A DNA stretch of 64,000 bases from Mesocentrotus franciscanus (taxonomy: Eukaryota; Echinodermata; Echinoidea; Camarodonta; Strongylocentrotidae). The DNA lies in the NCBI GenBank assembly GCA_037976565.1, contig CP137682.1, positions 26,623,714 through 26,687,713 on the forward strand. Reading direction: 5' to 3'. The position numbers and the translations under genes are program-made. Of the stretch, positions 21,086 through 34,232 are shown piece after piece. Position 1 is the first letter of the stretch, and each line of letters opens with the position of its first letter. A model generated the notes under the pieces. It saw nothing but the letters and a program-made list of their open reading frames with translations. It ran no database searches and was not told the origin of the DNA.

Positions 21086-24000
21086 GTAAGAGTGTACCTC
21101 TAAATCATCCAAATGTTTTTATCATTTATAGCCAAATACTAAAGTATATTCCAGACTAATTTATTCATCCATGCTCCACATTAGTGCATGCACACAGGCC
21201 TCCAAGTACATCTATTTTATTTCCCTGGATGCATTTGGTTTTTTCATTATGTAATATAGAACAAGAGAATGAAACTCAAAGTCTGTGTCTTTGGTGAATT
21301 CTAAATAAAAAAGCTCTTGACATACATGTAGGTGTTAGTACAATATCCTGTGATTGAGCAGCTATCATTTTTGTTTAGTATGTTGTTTGTTTGAATACAT
21401 ATACATGTATACAATGCCAAGTTTGGAACATGCATGTACGTGCTGTATTTTGTCTTGTCAGGCAGTTATCAATCATGTACAATTAATGACACTAAGGACC
21501 TGTAGAATAGCTCTATTTGGCTGAGTATTTACATTTGATTCCATCTGAGAACAAAGCCTTACTCTTCTGATTCTTGCAGCAACTGCGGCCACGATGTGGG
21601 GTATTGTCATCACGGTGCTTGGAGTGGTCGTGACAGACTTAGGTGCTGACAGCTGCAACTTGCCCTTCAAGGCTTATCTAATGGACACCTGCAACCTGGA
21701 TGACCTTAAGCTTGCTCTCAGCATGCGAAGTACTCTTGGAGGTAATTTGTTTCCGTCTTGGGTATCCTTCAATCATTGTTATGTAGGACTGTGTGTTGTA
21801 TTTGCCCTTCACCAATCCATCCCCCAAAACAGGCATCATGTTTTTGGGTTGTCCGTCCGTACGTCCGTACGTCCGTACGTCCGTCCGTACGTCCGTCCCG
21901 TTTGACCGTTATCACAATATCTCAAGAACCATTTAAGATTTAAACTTAAGACTCGGGAATAGTATTTATCACCATAGGAAGACGATCTGATTAGATTTTG
22001 GAGTACGTAGGTCAAAGGTCACAGGTCACAGAGGTCAACTTATGAAATTCCTTGTATTGAGTTTGTTAGCGCGATATCTCAAGAACCATTTGAGATTTAA
22101 ACTTCAAACTTAAGGATAGTATGTATCACCATAGGAAGACGATCTGATTAGATTTTGGAGCACGTATGTCAAAGGTCAAGGGTCACAGAGGTCAACTTAT
22201 GAAATTCCATACATTGAGATTGTTATCATGATATCTCAAGAACCACTGGAGATTTAAACTTCAAACTTAGTGATAGTGTGTATCACTATAGGAAAACAAT
22301 CTGATTATATTTTGGAGCACGTAGGTCAAAGGTCAAGGGTCATAGAGGTCAACTTATGAAATTCCATACATTGAGATTGTTATCATGATATCTCAAGAAC
22401 CACTGGAGATGTAAAAACTTCAAACTTAAGGATAGTATGTATCACCATAGGAAGACGATCTGATTAGATTTTGGAGCACGTAGGCCAAAGGTCAAGGGTC
22501 ACAGAGGTCAACTTATGAAATTCCATACATTGAGATTGTTATCATAATATCTCAAGAACCACTGGAGATTTAAACTTCAAACTTAATGATAGTGTGTATC
22601 ACCATAGGAAGACAATCTGATTAGATTTTGGAGCACGTAGGTCAAAGGTCAAGGGTCACAGAGGTCAACTTATGAAATTCCATACATTGAGATCGTTATC
22701 GCGATATCTCAAGAACCACTGGAGAATTTTCACTTCAAACTTAATGATAGTATGTATCACCATAGGAAGACGATCTGTTTAGATTTTGGAGCATGTAGGT
22801 CAAGGGTCACAGAGGTCAACTTGTGAAATTCCATGTCTTCAGCTCGTTTAATATGACTTTACATTTGATATTCGATATGATGTAATTTTAATGGAATTTC
22901 TGAAAGGATTATGCTTTTATTGCAAGACTTTTCGCCTGTAGAGTATGACGTCACTCGGTGTTGAGGCTGGTGTTGAGCTATCGATAACGCGATCGGTATC
23001 GTCCTTCTAAACTGACCGTCGGTGTTGGAGCTCGGTTTAGCAGCCTTTCCATGCTCTCAACACCAACACCAACACCGAACACCGTACTTGAAAACACTCA
23101 ATGTCTTATGGGTACACAGTTCATGAGAAAAAGCAAAAGGCACTGACAATTGAATTTCATATGCAGCGCATGTCATTCTTTAAAAAAAAATCAAATGAAA
23201 ACGAGCTTTAATTCTTTATAATGGCAATACATGGTTACTTTTTATGCCTCCGCTACAAAGTAGCCGGGAATTATGTTTTCTGGTTGTCAGTCCGTGCGTA
23301 CATACGCACGCACGCACGTAAGTCTGTGCGACGTCCCGCTCGTGATCGCGTTATCTCAAGAACCAATTGATGGATTACCGCCAAACTCAGGTCATGTATG
23401 TATCTTGCAGAGCTAATGAACTGATTAGATTTTGGGGTCACGAGGTCAAAGGTCACAGGGTCCATTATGTATGCAAAAATAGCTCGTGATCGCGTTATCT
23501 CAACCGATTGATGGATTACCGCCAAACTTGGGTCCTGTATGTATCTTGCAGAGCCAATAAACTGATTAGATTTTGGGGTCACAAGGTCAAAGGTCACAGG
23601 GCTCATTATGTATGCAAAAATAGCTCGTGATCGCGTTATCAAGAATCGATTGATGGATTACCGCCAAACTTGGGTCATGTATGTATCTTGCAGAGTCAAT
23701 GAACTGATTAGAATTTGGGGTCACGAGGTCAAAGGTCACAGGGCTCATTTTGTATCCTAAAATAGCTCGTGATCGTGTTATCATTAGAACCAACAGATGG
23801 ATTACAATCAAACTTGAATTTTAAAAATTGCTTCCATTTTGGTTTGTAAAATTGCTCTATGGCGGAGGCATTTTTCGACTGCGCGCAGTTGAAGTTCCAT
23901 CTAGTTTTCTTTCAATGTGGACCCAGGCAATGGATTAATTCTATTTGCCCTGTTGATTGATTAAGGCAATTAGATTTTTTATTTTTAAAGTTTGCATTTG

Positions 24001-27000
24001 TTAAATATCCTTGTGAAAGCTGATTATGATTAGCAACATATGTACATGTAGTTAGCTTCTTTCAGTGCTGTGGTTTCCAAGGTGTTTGTTCCAAGAATTA
24101 CTTTGTAAAGTTATCTTCTTTGAACAGAAATAAGTAAATGATTTGTGGAGTAAGTGTCATTGAAAGTTTTGTTTGCCATCTATATTAATTACACAAATAT
24201 GAAAAGACGTAATTTATCTTGTGAATGTTCATTCTGTATTTGTTCATTAACTTAGAAATAGAAGGTGTTAACTGAGATTTCACTACTTGCTCTTTTAAGT
24301 TCTCTTGGAGAAAGTATCAAATATATTTACCCTAATTGAATGCATGTATATCAATACCTTTTTATCAGGTATTGGTGGGGCTCTTGGTTACATCTGTATC
24401 GCCATCAACTGGGAAAAGACATTCTTCGGACAGGCCCTTGGGAGTCAGTTACGCGTTATCTTCCTGCTTAATGTCCTCGTTTTTCTCATCCCCCTCATCC
24501 TCACCCTAACGAGCATACCAGAGGTACCATTGAGGAGGCCCCTGTTATTGAGTCAATCGGAAACAAAGTATGTCCCCTGCAATAGTGGGGATGAAAGAAC
24601 TGCCAGAAAGGTTTCTGCTGATGCAGACGGGAAGTCCCAAAATGTGCGAAAGAGGAAGATGTGTAGCCTTTGGGGTTTCATCAAGTGGTTCTACAGGAAA
24701 AAGCCAACTGGGAACATGTCACAAGAATATGTTGAAAGAACTACCTTGTCAGGTGATGATGTTGATGAGGGCAGTCACCCATATTGCAATGGGGAACAAC
24801 CCCATAAACACATAAGATCCTGTGGGAAATTTAAGAAGCAAAGAATTTCCAAAGGGAAGGACAGTTTGTCCAATGGACTCAATGAAAACAGTGGTGGCAA
24901 TAGTGATAGAAAACTCTTTGTTCCTAAAAAAAAAGTCAAAACATCTTCAAAGAAATCAGAAGCGGGCTCACCAGCTGGTAGCAACTGCATTTTGAAGATC
25001 AACCCCAATGATGATACCAAGGACCTCTTGAATTCGGCAGCCAAAATGCCAGCAGGCTCTTTTAGTCATAACACGACCATGCACCAGTGCAACGACAGCA
25101 GCCAAACGCTAGCCATCTGCATCTCCAACCCGTCTCTTGAGATCAACTGCGGTGATGACGAAGAGGTTGGCGAGAGTGATGACGATGATGATAATAAGGG
25201 TCAACCCCCTTCAGTACTGCAGTTGCTTCGTTCAGCAATCTACATGCCCAAGGAGCTGAGGTTTCTGAGTTTGATCAACTTCCTGGGATGGGCCGGCATC
25301 ATCATGCTGCTGTGTTTCTTCACAGACTTTGTGGCCCAAGCCGTTTATCATGGTAAGAACTTTAAAATAAAGCTCAATATTTAAAAAAAAAAAATCAAAA
25401 AAATCTGAGAGGCATACTTTATTTGGGTTTGAAAACATGAATCGTTATCAAAAATGTATGAGAAAAAAGAAAGAAAAAGGGAGATGTGAGTACCTTTAAA
25501 ATGTCTTAACTGGAATGCTCCTCAGTGAGTGGAGTATGTGCATACATGTGTACTGACAGGCCTGGATCTGTTACAGGGGATAAATCTGCAAAGCATGTAG
25601 AGACATTAAAATGTATATCACTGTGCTACACCCTTTGTATTCACCAGGTGACCCTGGAGCTGAGCCAGGCACGGAAGAGTATCGTCTGTATGAAGAAGGG
25701 GTGAAGATGGGCAGTTGGGGACTCTGTGTCTACTCCTTCTCTTCCTTCGCATTGGGATGTAAGTATTTGACTGACTAGTGCCTAGTTCACACATTATGCA
25801 GTGTACTTCCTCCAAAAAAAAACCAAAAAAAAAGTCAAGTGAAGTTAAAAAAAGTATCTGCGTGCAGCAAAGGCCTCTACCATACCTTTATTTTACTGCA
25901 GCTATTTTGTTTTTGAGGTGGTTTACTTTGTCTTGTGTGAAAGAGGCGCACTGATTGAGCAATGTAGCGTTTGACCCTACATGTACATTGTTGGTAGGTG
26001 TAAATGTAAGAATTCAGCAGATACATTAACTTCAATAGGAATTGAATCTTTTCTTCCCCCCCCCCCAAATTTGGAGCTTATTTGTGCCTTCCTTTTAGGA
26101 AGATGTGTATCAAGTAGACATGGTTAGGGTTAGGATTAAGGGTAGGCTCACCATGTACTGTTTTGTCCAAGGTTCAGGTTTGGAAATTGATTTGTTTAGG
26201 TTATTAATCTGGGAGCAATTGTTGTAATAGCAGCTTGATGATGTGTCATACATGTAGTTCAGAAGTTCATTCGCTTGCTAGTAAGTGGGTAAGGTGTTCT
26301 GCAGACAACGAGATGTCAAGGGCAAGTCAACAGTCCTGATAGCTCAAAACTAAATGAGGGATATTTCGATACGGTACACACCAGCAAGGTTGTATGACAT
26401 GTGCAGCAGTTGCTCTGTGGTCAATTTCCCGCAGTAACCAATTTTCTAGCTTCCTCCCTCCACCAAACAACATACCTACATGTATACATGTATGTAAATC
26501 TGAATCTCAATCTCAGTCATGACCCGAATGCTAAAACCATAGCTTTGACAAAATTGAATCCAGAGCAATTGTCATTGGAACAAATGTTTAACAGTCAGCA
26601 GGCCTAGAATATTTTATTGGGATGTGGGGTGAAAAGAAAAATCCTGACTAACAAAAAAGGTATACATGTATATGAAATACAAGGTTACAATATTCATGAA
26701 GAAAACAAACCTGTATACAGAGGAAGTCAATTATTGGACACTAGCTGCTCAGTTCTGGTCATGCGATTGCATTGTGAAAGAAACGTGGAATCGATCAGAA
26801 AAGGTTGATCATCTATTCTAGCATATAAGTATTGGTGTATACTGCAAAGTTCTGGAATCATCAAAATGATAAGAAATTTGGCCCAGTCTTGGTAAAGTAA
26901 CAAGCACTGTACACAGAAAGATGTATATGGGACTACGCGACCATGTGCGCGATATCTATTTGGTCCCAATAGATATAATAATTTACCAAATATATCAATT

Positions 27001-30000
27001 AGTAGGCGGTTACCCGACTTTCCCAGCAAAATTTGTATCATCACGTATTAGTCAAAACATATTATTTCACATGATTGGTAATGAGAGCTTCCATTTCATT
27101 TTTTTGAGAGAGGGGCGTTTCCAAAACTGGTCTTTACCTTTAATTGTTACAGGCATCAGAGGTATATTAATTCTTTTGAGGATCTACAGGTAGTCTAACA
27201 GGTATCTCAACATGTTTGTGAGGCTAATGTCATGCTTACACAGACCAAGTCAAAATGTTGAACAGTTTTTCTCTCCTGTTTACCGCAAGAGGCATCAACA
27301 TCAACAGTCAGGTTGACTTTGAAAACCTATTGTGTAATTAGTTGGGTAGCAGGAAGTTGTATAGGAAGTTATTTAGCGATAGCATTTCCTTTCACACATG
27401 GCTGTGATTGTCTCCTAGTTAATCACAGGATGTTTTGCAACCCCTATAGCACCACTTACAAATTTCCTCACAATGCCTTTGTAAAGCCATTACTTTGAAG
27501 AAGAAAACAAAAAGGTTAATGGGTGATTAGCAGGAGATTATGGTGATCATCATTAATATTCTTTTCTTTTTGCAAACAATCCTTGTTTTGAATGAAAGGA
27601 AATGACAACATGAGATCTCATATCATTCATTGTTTTTCATTCATCATCTTTTTTCTTCCTGTACAGTGAACATTGTGTGATGTTTAATAATGTATTAGGT
27701 ATTTCTATGGTGTCTGGTCTCTAGTATCCACATTAACATTTTTTTTAAAGTCTAAGATCTTCGGTCAATGTTTTTGTCCCAAAATGTCCATATTGTCTGC
27801 CATGTGGTTATGTATGAGCACAGTATCACCAGCTAGAGAGGCCAATGTAATGTCGCTTACCAAATATCAACCGTCCAGTTTTTAATACTTTGAGCAAGTG
27901 AAATTTTGAGACCTCATTAAAGTGAAAATATAATTTTGTCATCAAAATATATATACAACTACAAATATTCCACCTCTCTGCCCAACTACCATACATGTAC
28001 AAGAAGGGGGGATGGATGGATGTCTGATTATGTAGTATCTGGCAACCAAATATTGGTAATTATCAGTACTCATTTTAGCTTTGAAAGTGGTACTGTTTCC
28101 TTCTCAGATTTATTGTCTTGTGCTCCACGTCACAACGTTAAAGCCAGTTACTTTGGGAGGCAGTTGGTTTTATTCCTAACATAACACCATCTTTGGCACT
28201 TTTTTTGTTTGTTTTTCATGATTCAAACTGTTTTCTTTGTTAACCGTGTACATGGACTTGGATCGACGAGAAAAGGTTGTCTGGCTATATACAAGTTTAC
28301 AAGAGGTCAGATGTTGACCGTGGGAAATGTCAACATGTCTGCTTTTCAATTTAGTCTGAAGTAGCAGTGGTTTTGTTATTTCAGATTGACACATGGGAAG
28401 GAAAATAAACAACTTATCCTGAGATCTGGAAAGGCAGGATTACTAGTAGGTCATTTAGGGCTAACATAAATAGGTATAATATATACTACGCCTTATACAC
28501 AATTTTATCTAGATCAAAAGACACCGAAATGCTTCTGGATCTAAATCAATTAAGTCAGACTTGGGTTACGCGCGTTCCCTATGCTATACAAGTGCGTACG
28601 CATGCTCGAACTACATGTAGTCTACTCAACAAGACATTTTACCCTTCTCTTGGAATATATTTCATTTGAATTGCAATATCTCTCTGTAGAAATGAGGCGC
28701 ATATTTTGAATATACATGTAGCCACATGGAACCCCTTACATCAAGAGCAAAACATGTTTTTGTGATTGGTATAAATTTCAGTGCAAAATCATTACCGGTA
28801 CTCAAACTGCATTTAAAAAACCTCATTCACATGTATCATTGTAAGCCAGCCATTGTAAGCCAGCCAAAGGCAGCTACAAACTGTATACGTAAAGTAAGCC
28901 TAGTCCACTTTACATTTTTGTATAAAACTTTAATAGTCAACTATGTATGCATACATGTAGGACCCATTTTTGCATGCAGCTACTTGTTTTCATTTCCACT
29001 TTCCTTTCAACTTGAATAAAGCAAAACAAAAGAAGGAAAGAAAGAAAAAAAACAATGGTTTTATAGATATTAGCTGCATTTACACTGCAACCAAAAATCA
29101 TCAATTTTTCTCACACGACGAAAAATCGAAATCTGAAAATCCACTTCTAGGATTTAGAATGTGGTTTTTTGAAACGCCTGCCGAAGTTTCACCAATTTTT
29201 TGCAGTGTAAAGGCAAACTTCGGTAAGGTACCGGTTATTGCTCACGTGACTCTCCTCACTTCTGTGCTAACGCATGCAGGGTACGGACGAGTCGCGCATG
29301 TGCACTACTCACCCCAAAATCGGTATAAGCAACTGACGTTTTTAAAATGGGTATTTCCAGTAGTGTAAATGGTAGGCCCAAAAATTGATGATTTTTCAAA
29401 ATAGTGTTTGGGATACGTAAATAGGCCTACTGTATCCTACATGTACATGTATGCGAGAGCCTAAGTAGGACATAGGACATGTAGACTTAATCTCAAAGTC
29501 TATCTTCTTATCTGTCTTTAAACAAAGTTTATGAAAGTGTATAGGCCTAAACCATTGGTAAATGTAGGGCATTTTGTGTCGGTCTTCCTGTCTATTACAA
29601 AGAGAATAGATGAGTTCATGAAATTTCAAGGGTTCAGATTGTCTGCATATAAACTTTGCTTCATCTTGGCATGAATATTAGTACATGAAGAATAAGAATA
29701 GACAGTCAGTGGATTCTGTTAGGGGCCGGGGGGGCAGGGCAGGGCAGGAGGAGAGTTTAAAATTATGTGACAGTCCCCCAAAAAAAAGTTAGGTTATCAT
29801 GTTTTAGGTATGCCATTAAAAAAAATAAAGAATTCTGTCAAGGAAATAAACACACTCGGTGACTGCCCCACCTCCCCCAAAAGATAAGTCACCAGGATTT
29901 TGATGTGCCATTTAAAAAAAAAAAAAAAAAAAATGAATTTGAGTTTATAATTAGAAGTGCAATTGATATACACATTGTAGGTTACAAGAAAAGATGGCCC

Positions 30001-31861
30001 AAACATATGTAGACAAATTGATATGTATCTAATCTTTTTTTTCATTATTAACAGAAATAAACAGAGACATTTATTATTTCAAATTATACAACAGGAGTGA
30101 AGGGCAACTCACAAAACTCCTAAATACTGTAGCTCTTGAAAACTGCAAAGATATTTGTTAAAGTAACCAAACTTACAAAAGTTTTGCAAGTACATTCCAC
30201 TTTTATCATGATAAACCATGAAGGGCCTCTTAGCACATGCACACACACAAAATATTTCCATTGAAATTTCTTATGAGGAACACTGTATACAAGATGTGTT
30301 TACTGTCATGCACAAATGCCCAAATTGAAGAAAAAAAGCTTTGGAAAAGGGATAAAGAAACCAGTCAAACGTATATCATGTAATGACAATAGTACACATA
30401 CATGTACTTTGCCCCAAAAGGTCACCTCTCTTTCTCTTGTTGTGTATTCTGCATGCTGAATTATACAAAATAAATACCATTGTTCAGCTGACAATGAATT
30501 GCAATCCCTCCTCCCCATAGGTCATATCATCAGTAACCAGGCCTGTCAGTAACCCTTTTTTAAATTGCAAGTACCATATAATATAAGTTGATGTGTTTAA
30601 TATCTAGGTAGATGTATTTTGGTTGTTAGGCCCTTTTTGTCAAAAGACAAAAGTTTGTTAGACCCTTCAAACAGAATATGAAACACAACTCTTGTCTTGT
30701 TTTGACAGCTAGACTTTCATTATTTTTTTATTTATTCATTCATGTTTTGTGATATACAATGATCTCGCAAGATAAAAAAGGGGGACAAGATGGGGGAAGA
30801 AGAAATGCCTAAAATCATAATTGTCAAAATCAAAGTCAAACTACAGTTCTAATCTATTTATAAAGTTGAGTTCTAGCCATGTGAAAGAAACAATTTAGAA
30901 TGGTAGCTTAAATGTTATTTTATAGATTTTGAAATCATCAAAATTTCAAGGAATGGAGCCAAATCTTGCTGCAAATCACATACAGTAAACAGCACTGCAC
31001 GCAGAAATACATGCACATGTGGCTCAAAAGTTTGGTCCAAACTATAAAAGCTAAAAATCTTGTCATATTTGTAATATTTGGGCATTTGAAGAGCATTCAC
31101 ATTTCTACTCCATGTATGATAATCTTCCATACAAAGAATGTCAAAGCTCACAAATTATTTTTCATTCTCTTTCTCATTCCTTCCTTCCATCTTTCGTGGT
31201 CTCCAGTGGTTATGACCGTCATACAACGCCATTTTAGTCAGAAGTTCATCTTGGTGGCTGGCCACTTCTTCTTTGCCGTGTCATGCGGTGCCATGGCAAT
31301 GCTCACCAATCATCCCTATGCCATCCTCTTCTTGTGCTGCGGACTCGGGATAGACACGGTGGTCGTCATGACGATACCCTACAATGTACTGGCTATCTAC
31401 CACAAATGTGAAAAGGTAATCATTTTATCTCAGAGCCTCTTTGAGATACATAATTCCGGTACTATCAAACCAGAAATATTGGCATATATTGTTCAAGACA
31501 GCCAGCCATTTTTACGGCAAGACTTTCATGAAATTGCATAGATATAATGTTTTGTCAATCATGAGTCGAGATATTCTTTAGCATGAAATTTGAAAATGCG
31601 ATAAACTGAAATTTAATTGTGCTTTTCTTTTCCTTCCAGTACAAAAATCCAGAAGGAGGGCTCCCTCGAGGGCTTGGTACAGACATGGCTTGTATCGACA
31701 TCCAGGTGTTTTTATCTCAGATCACGGTCTCTGCCGTGATGGGTCCCTTGATCCAGCTCGTAGGGTCCCACGTCACCATCGTGGTGTCTGCCGCCGTCAT
31801 GTCTTTCCTAGCATCCCTTTTTGCAGCGTTCCTGGTGACTTACGAGATGAAAGATAATTGA
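20344..31861 (+). CDS. SLC45-family membrane transporter (six coding exons)
   Basis: The joined exons are 20344-21085, 21580-21741, 24369-25352, 25648-25758, 31207-31415 and 31640-31861. They total 2430 nt (809 residues plus stop) with consistent phases 1,1,1,1,0. This is an MFS transporter of the SLC45 type, a family linked to proton-coupled sugar transport. Evidence includes GALVTPILLQLGLP in TM1-2, GSASDRC with RRPFIL (MFS motif A region), GVVVTDLGAD, GGIGGALGY, LCFFTDFVAQAVYHGD and a hydrophobic C-terminus. A long cytosolic loop (about residues 360-595) between TM6 and TM7, with basic KKKVKTSSKK and acidic DDDDDN stretches, resembles the long members SLC45A1/A4. The ATG follows a probable acceptor at 20308; a CpG-rich segment ending in CAG/GTAATT at 19199 may be a 5' non-coding exon. 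Confidence 0.9.
21580..21741 (+). CDS. SLC45-like exon 2 (TM4-5)
   Basis: This 54-codon phase 1-1 exon encodes MWGIVITVLGVVVTDLGAD followed by LPFKAYLMDTC, the conserved segment of SLC45 proteins around TM4-5. Acceptor CAG is at 21577-21579 and donor GTAATT at 21742. Confidence 0.87.
21850..22852. repeat. 157-bp tandem satellite (six units) with leading CGTCCGTA microsatellite
   Basis: In SLC45-like intron 2, a CGTCCGTA-type microsatellite (21856-21897) is followed by six units. Each has CTCAAGAACCA (21921, 22078, 22235, 22392, 22551, 22708, spacing 157-159), then GATTAGATTTTGGAGCACGT, AGGTCAAAGGTCA in most units, and CAACTTATGAAATTCC. Units differ by a few percent. Confidence 0.9.
23241..23906. 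repeat. 144-bp tandem satellite, short array
   Basis: This is the second array in SLC45-like intron 2, with four units of about 144 bp. Each carries CTCGTGATCGCGTTATC, GGATTACCGCCAAAC, GATTAGATTTTGGGGTCACG and AGGTCAAAGGTCACAGGG. It opens with TTTATGCCTCCGC and closes with GCGGAGGCATTTTTCGACTG and TCCATCTAGTT, so the block is bounded by inverted CCTCCGC/GCGGAGG. It shares core words with the 157-bp family. Confidence 0.9.
24369..25352 (+). CDS. SLC45-like exon 3 (TM5-6, long cytosolic loop, TM7)
   Basis: This 328-codon phase 1-1 exon starts at GGIGGALGY, passes TM6 (FLLNVLVFLIPLILTL) and then encodes a hydrophilic loop of about 235 residues. It resumes in TM7 with LRFLSLINFLGWAGIIMLL. The loop is rich in Lys, Ser and Asp and has no recognised domain. 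Donor GTAAGA is at 25353. Confidence 0.88.
25648..25758 (+). CDS. SLC45-like exon 4 (YEEGVKMGSWGLC segment)
   Basis: This 37-codon phase 1-1 exon carries YRLYEEGVKMGSWGLCVYS, matching the conserved loop and start of TM8 in SLC45 proteins. Acceptor CAG is at 25645-25647 and donor GTAAGT at 25759. Confidence 0.85.
25759..31206. other. Large intron 4 of the SLC45-like gene
   Basis: 5.4 kb with the MITE-like copy at 26751-27135 and a possible imperfect foldback near 29070-29400 (ATTTACACTGCAA words against GTGTAAATGG). No coding exon could be placed, and the protein reads through correctly without one. Confidence 0.6.
26751..27135. mobile_element. MITE-like repeat, copy 1 (in SLC45-like intron 4)
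   Basis: The segment CAGTTCTGGTCATGCGATTG to TTTCCAAAACTGGTCT recurs at 57245-57615. Copy 1 has extra bases in the middle (for example around GCGACCATGTGCGCGATATC) and a degraded left end. Confidence 0.75.
31207..31415 (+). CDS. SLC45-like exon 5 (TM8-10)
   Basis: The exon lies after a 5.4-kb intron. It begins in phase 1 after a CCAG (31203-31206) and ends in phase 0 before GTAATC. It encodes VMTVIQRHFSQKFILVAGHF and then GLGIDTVVVMTIPYNVLA, which align in order with the family's TM8-10. No exon appears to be missing between exons 4 and 5. Confidence 0.85.
31640..31861 (+). CDS. SLC45-like exon 6 (TM11-12 and stop)
   Basis: The exon follows TTCCAG in phase 0. It encodes RGLGTDMACIDIQVFLSQI, the family's conserved TM11 entry, then TM12 (VVSAAVMSFLASLFAAFLV) and a short tail ending in TGA at 31859-31861. 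I see no canonical poly(A) signal in the next 300 bases, so the 3' UTR may be longer. Confidence 0.88.
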   Translation, partial: YKNPEGGLPRGLGTDMACIDIQVFLSQITVSAVMGPLIQLVGSHVTIVVSAAVMSFLASLFAAFLVTYEMKDN

Positions 31862-32274
31862 TGGGTAGCTGTGCGGCTTGTATCCAAAGTTGGTAAATCC
31901 TCAGCAAAATAATGTAGCATACAACGTAGAGCTACATGTACAGTGTACAAACTATTGTATGAAATGTGTCTGCACCAGACACTCTTATTAAGTCAGGAAT
32001 CATGGTCCCTATTGTCCTACTTGATATAGCACTGAAATCTGGTAGGGGAATTTCAATGGGATGTGGCCCTCTCAACATAGGTGTATGTATAATATACCCT
32101 ATATCCAGGCCTTGGACCACACATTGACCTCCCTCAAGTCAATTTTTGAGCGGCCCATTATTATCATTATTATTATTATTACTTATATCATGCTTTTCCC
32201 ATACGGCCCGAAGCACTGCAGTAAATGACAATTACATATGAAATACATGTAGTAAGAAAAACAATCTTACAACT

Positions 32275-32540
32275 AAAAACTGCAAAAAAGAAGTGTTTTC
32301 AAGGCCTTTCTGAAGGTTTGTCTACTAATAATTGATGAAGACTATCTAATTCTAAGTGGTAGATCATTCCAGTATTTTGAAGCAGATACAGTAAATGTCC
32401 TATCACTGGCTAATGTGCGAGTAACTGAATATGTGAGATGGAGAGGATCACTGGCTGACCTCAATGCCCTGGTAGGTGTATATAAATTCAAACAGGTATC
32501 TTGATATTGTGGAGCTTGATTATTGAGTATTGAGACAAAC
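32275..32540 (-). mobile_element. LINE ORF2 C-terminal fragment
   Basis: The minus strand reads PTRALRSASDPLHLTYSVTR, TFTVSASKYWNDLPLRIR, one TAG, then in the same frame SRQTFRKALKTLLF and a stop. This is the usual C-terminus of CR1/L2-like LINEs (R-x-L-R-S, A-x-x-x-WN-x-LP, F-x-x-x-LK-x-x-L). It lies about 400 bases downstream of the SLC45-like stop and may be part of its 3' UTR or a later insertion. Confidence 0.75.
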
Positions 32541-32646
32541 ATGGAGAAAAACTCCCCATACTCACCTGTACTGCCAGTCTATCCCTACCTACCGGTAGAA
32601 TGATCATTAATTTGTTCATGGTAGAACCATATTCCATGGCAGTTCA

Positions 32647-32924
32647 GGGGAGTGTTTCACAAAGACTAAGATCGACTTTAAGTTGGACTTAAGTATAACA
32701 GGCCGTTTGTGCCATTGTTTGCTCCCACCATTATGATCTTTAGATAATATTTTTTCCTTCAATAATGAATTATCAAAAATGTAAGTTTTGTAGATTTTTA
32801 CCATGATTTGTACGTCCCGTGAGAGACCAATGCCAGTAAATGATGAGAGAAAACAATGGCACGAACGGCCTGTTATACTTAAGTCCAACTTAAAGTCGAT
32901 CTTAGTCTTTGTGAAACACCCCCC
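32647..32924. mobile_element. Foldback element with about 70-bp arms
   Basis: The left arm runs GGGGAGTGTTTCACAAAGAC ... TGTGCCATTG and the right arm CAATGGCACGAACGG ... TTTGTGAAACACCCCCC. The arms pair over about 70 bases with two or three mismatches. The spacer is about 130 bp. Confidence 0.88.
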
Positions 32925-34232
32925 AGGAATGATTCGGTTGTCTTCAAGAACAGTCGGTTTATTACTTTGTTTAGCTTTGTTTTGTTTTTATTTCTTTTGT
33001 TTTTTGTGACACAAGAGCTAGGGGTCACTCCCCCCATAATAATTGACTATTTTTCTTTATAACCAGGGAATAGCTCTATCAGGTGAATCTCATTTTTAGA
33101 AAACACCCTGTTATTGTCTTTTAAGGAAATGACAAAAGAAATATCATAGGGAGAAGAAAAAAATTGTGGTCAGTTCAGGAGAAAAAAATCTGGGTGTGTT
33201 GAAAAGAGACTTGAGATGTCACATGTACCAAAGAAGTGAAAATTACCTCAAAATTTTGTAGACAAAATGGTACGAAAGCCTTGATTATTATAAAGCTAAT
33301 TATTGCTTTATTTCAAGTAATGTATGATAGAACTATTATTTTGTATATAGTTAGTATGAATGCATTAATGGCATTAATAGAACTACGTTATGGTGTCAAA
33401 GAGTCATTTTTGCTACAATGTGAAGACGACTAATTTCAGAAATTAAGATTTAATTTGATGTTCAGGTACCATCATTTGTGTGAAAAAGAATCTAATTCCA
33501 GCCTAGCATAGCTACCTAGCATAGCTATGGCACACAAACTTTCCCTTGTGTGACATACTGTAAATAGCTAAATGTACAGCTAGAAAATGTCAACAAAATC
33601 AAGAAAAGGAAAGTTAGAAATCATATCTAGCAAAGATATATAAAAAAATTCCTTTGATTTAACATTTGTTTAAAGTTGTATGGAAAAGATTTGTTTATAC
33701 TTATTTTGATGTTACATCAATATATTACTTCTATAGTACATGTATTACATACATAGGATTTAAAACTTATTGAAAGTGCGATCAAGGGAAGAAACCTAGT
33801 TAGGGGCATTTTTTAAAGAAGATTTCTGTACAGCACAGAAAAAAAAAAAAAAATAGATACAATGTAAATGCTTGGTGACAAATGAGACAGAAAATTATGT
33901 CTACTAGGAGGAGTGTCTAAACATTTTTTGTCTTGTAATTTATTTGATGAAGCCAGACGTAGTCTCATTGAAATTTATCCCCGAACTGATTTGTTGGTCT
34001 AGTAGTCTACTTGCACAAATACATGATTTAGTGGCATTGTTTATAAAATAGCCTGCAATACTTTAGTTTAATTTTTTTGCAATATTTGGTGTTGAAGCTT
34101 TAATGCCTAATGGTACTTCGATTGCAGTGCTACCTCTTCCAAATCCCATTGGTTTTGAGATACGGATTGAGATCATGTTTGTTAATCTTGATAAAGGTTT
34201 GTTCACAAATAATGCATGACATTGTGGTGGTT

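Noticed and set aside
28970..29368. 132-residue plus-strand frame in SLC45-like intron 4
   Set aside because: It overlaps an imperfect foldback, has low-complexity Lys runs, and the transporter reads correctly without it.
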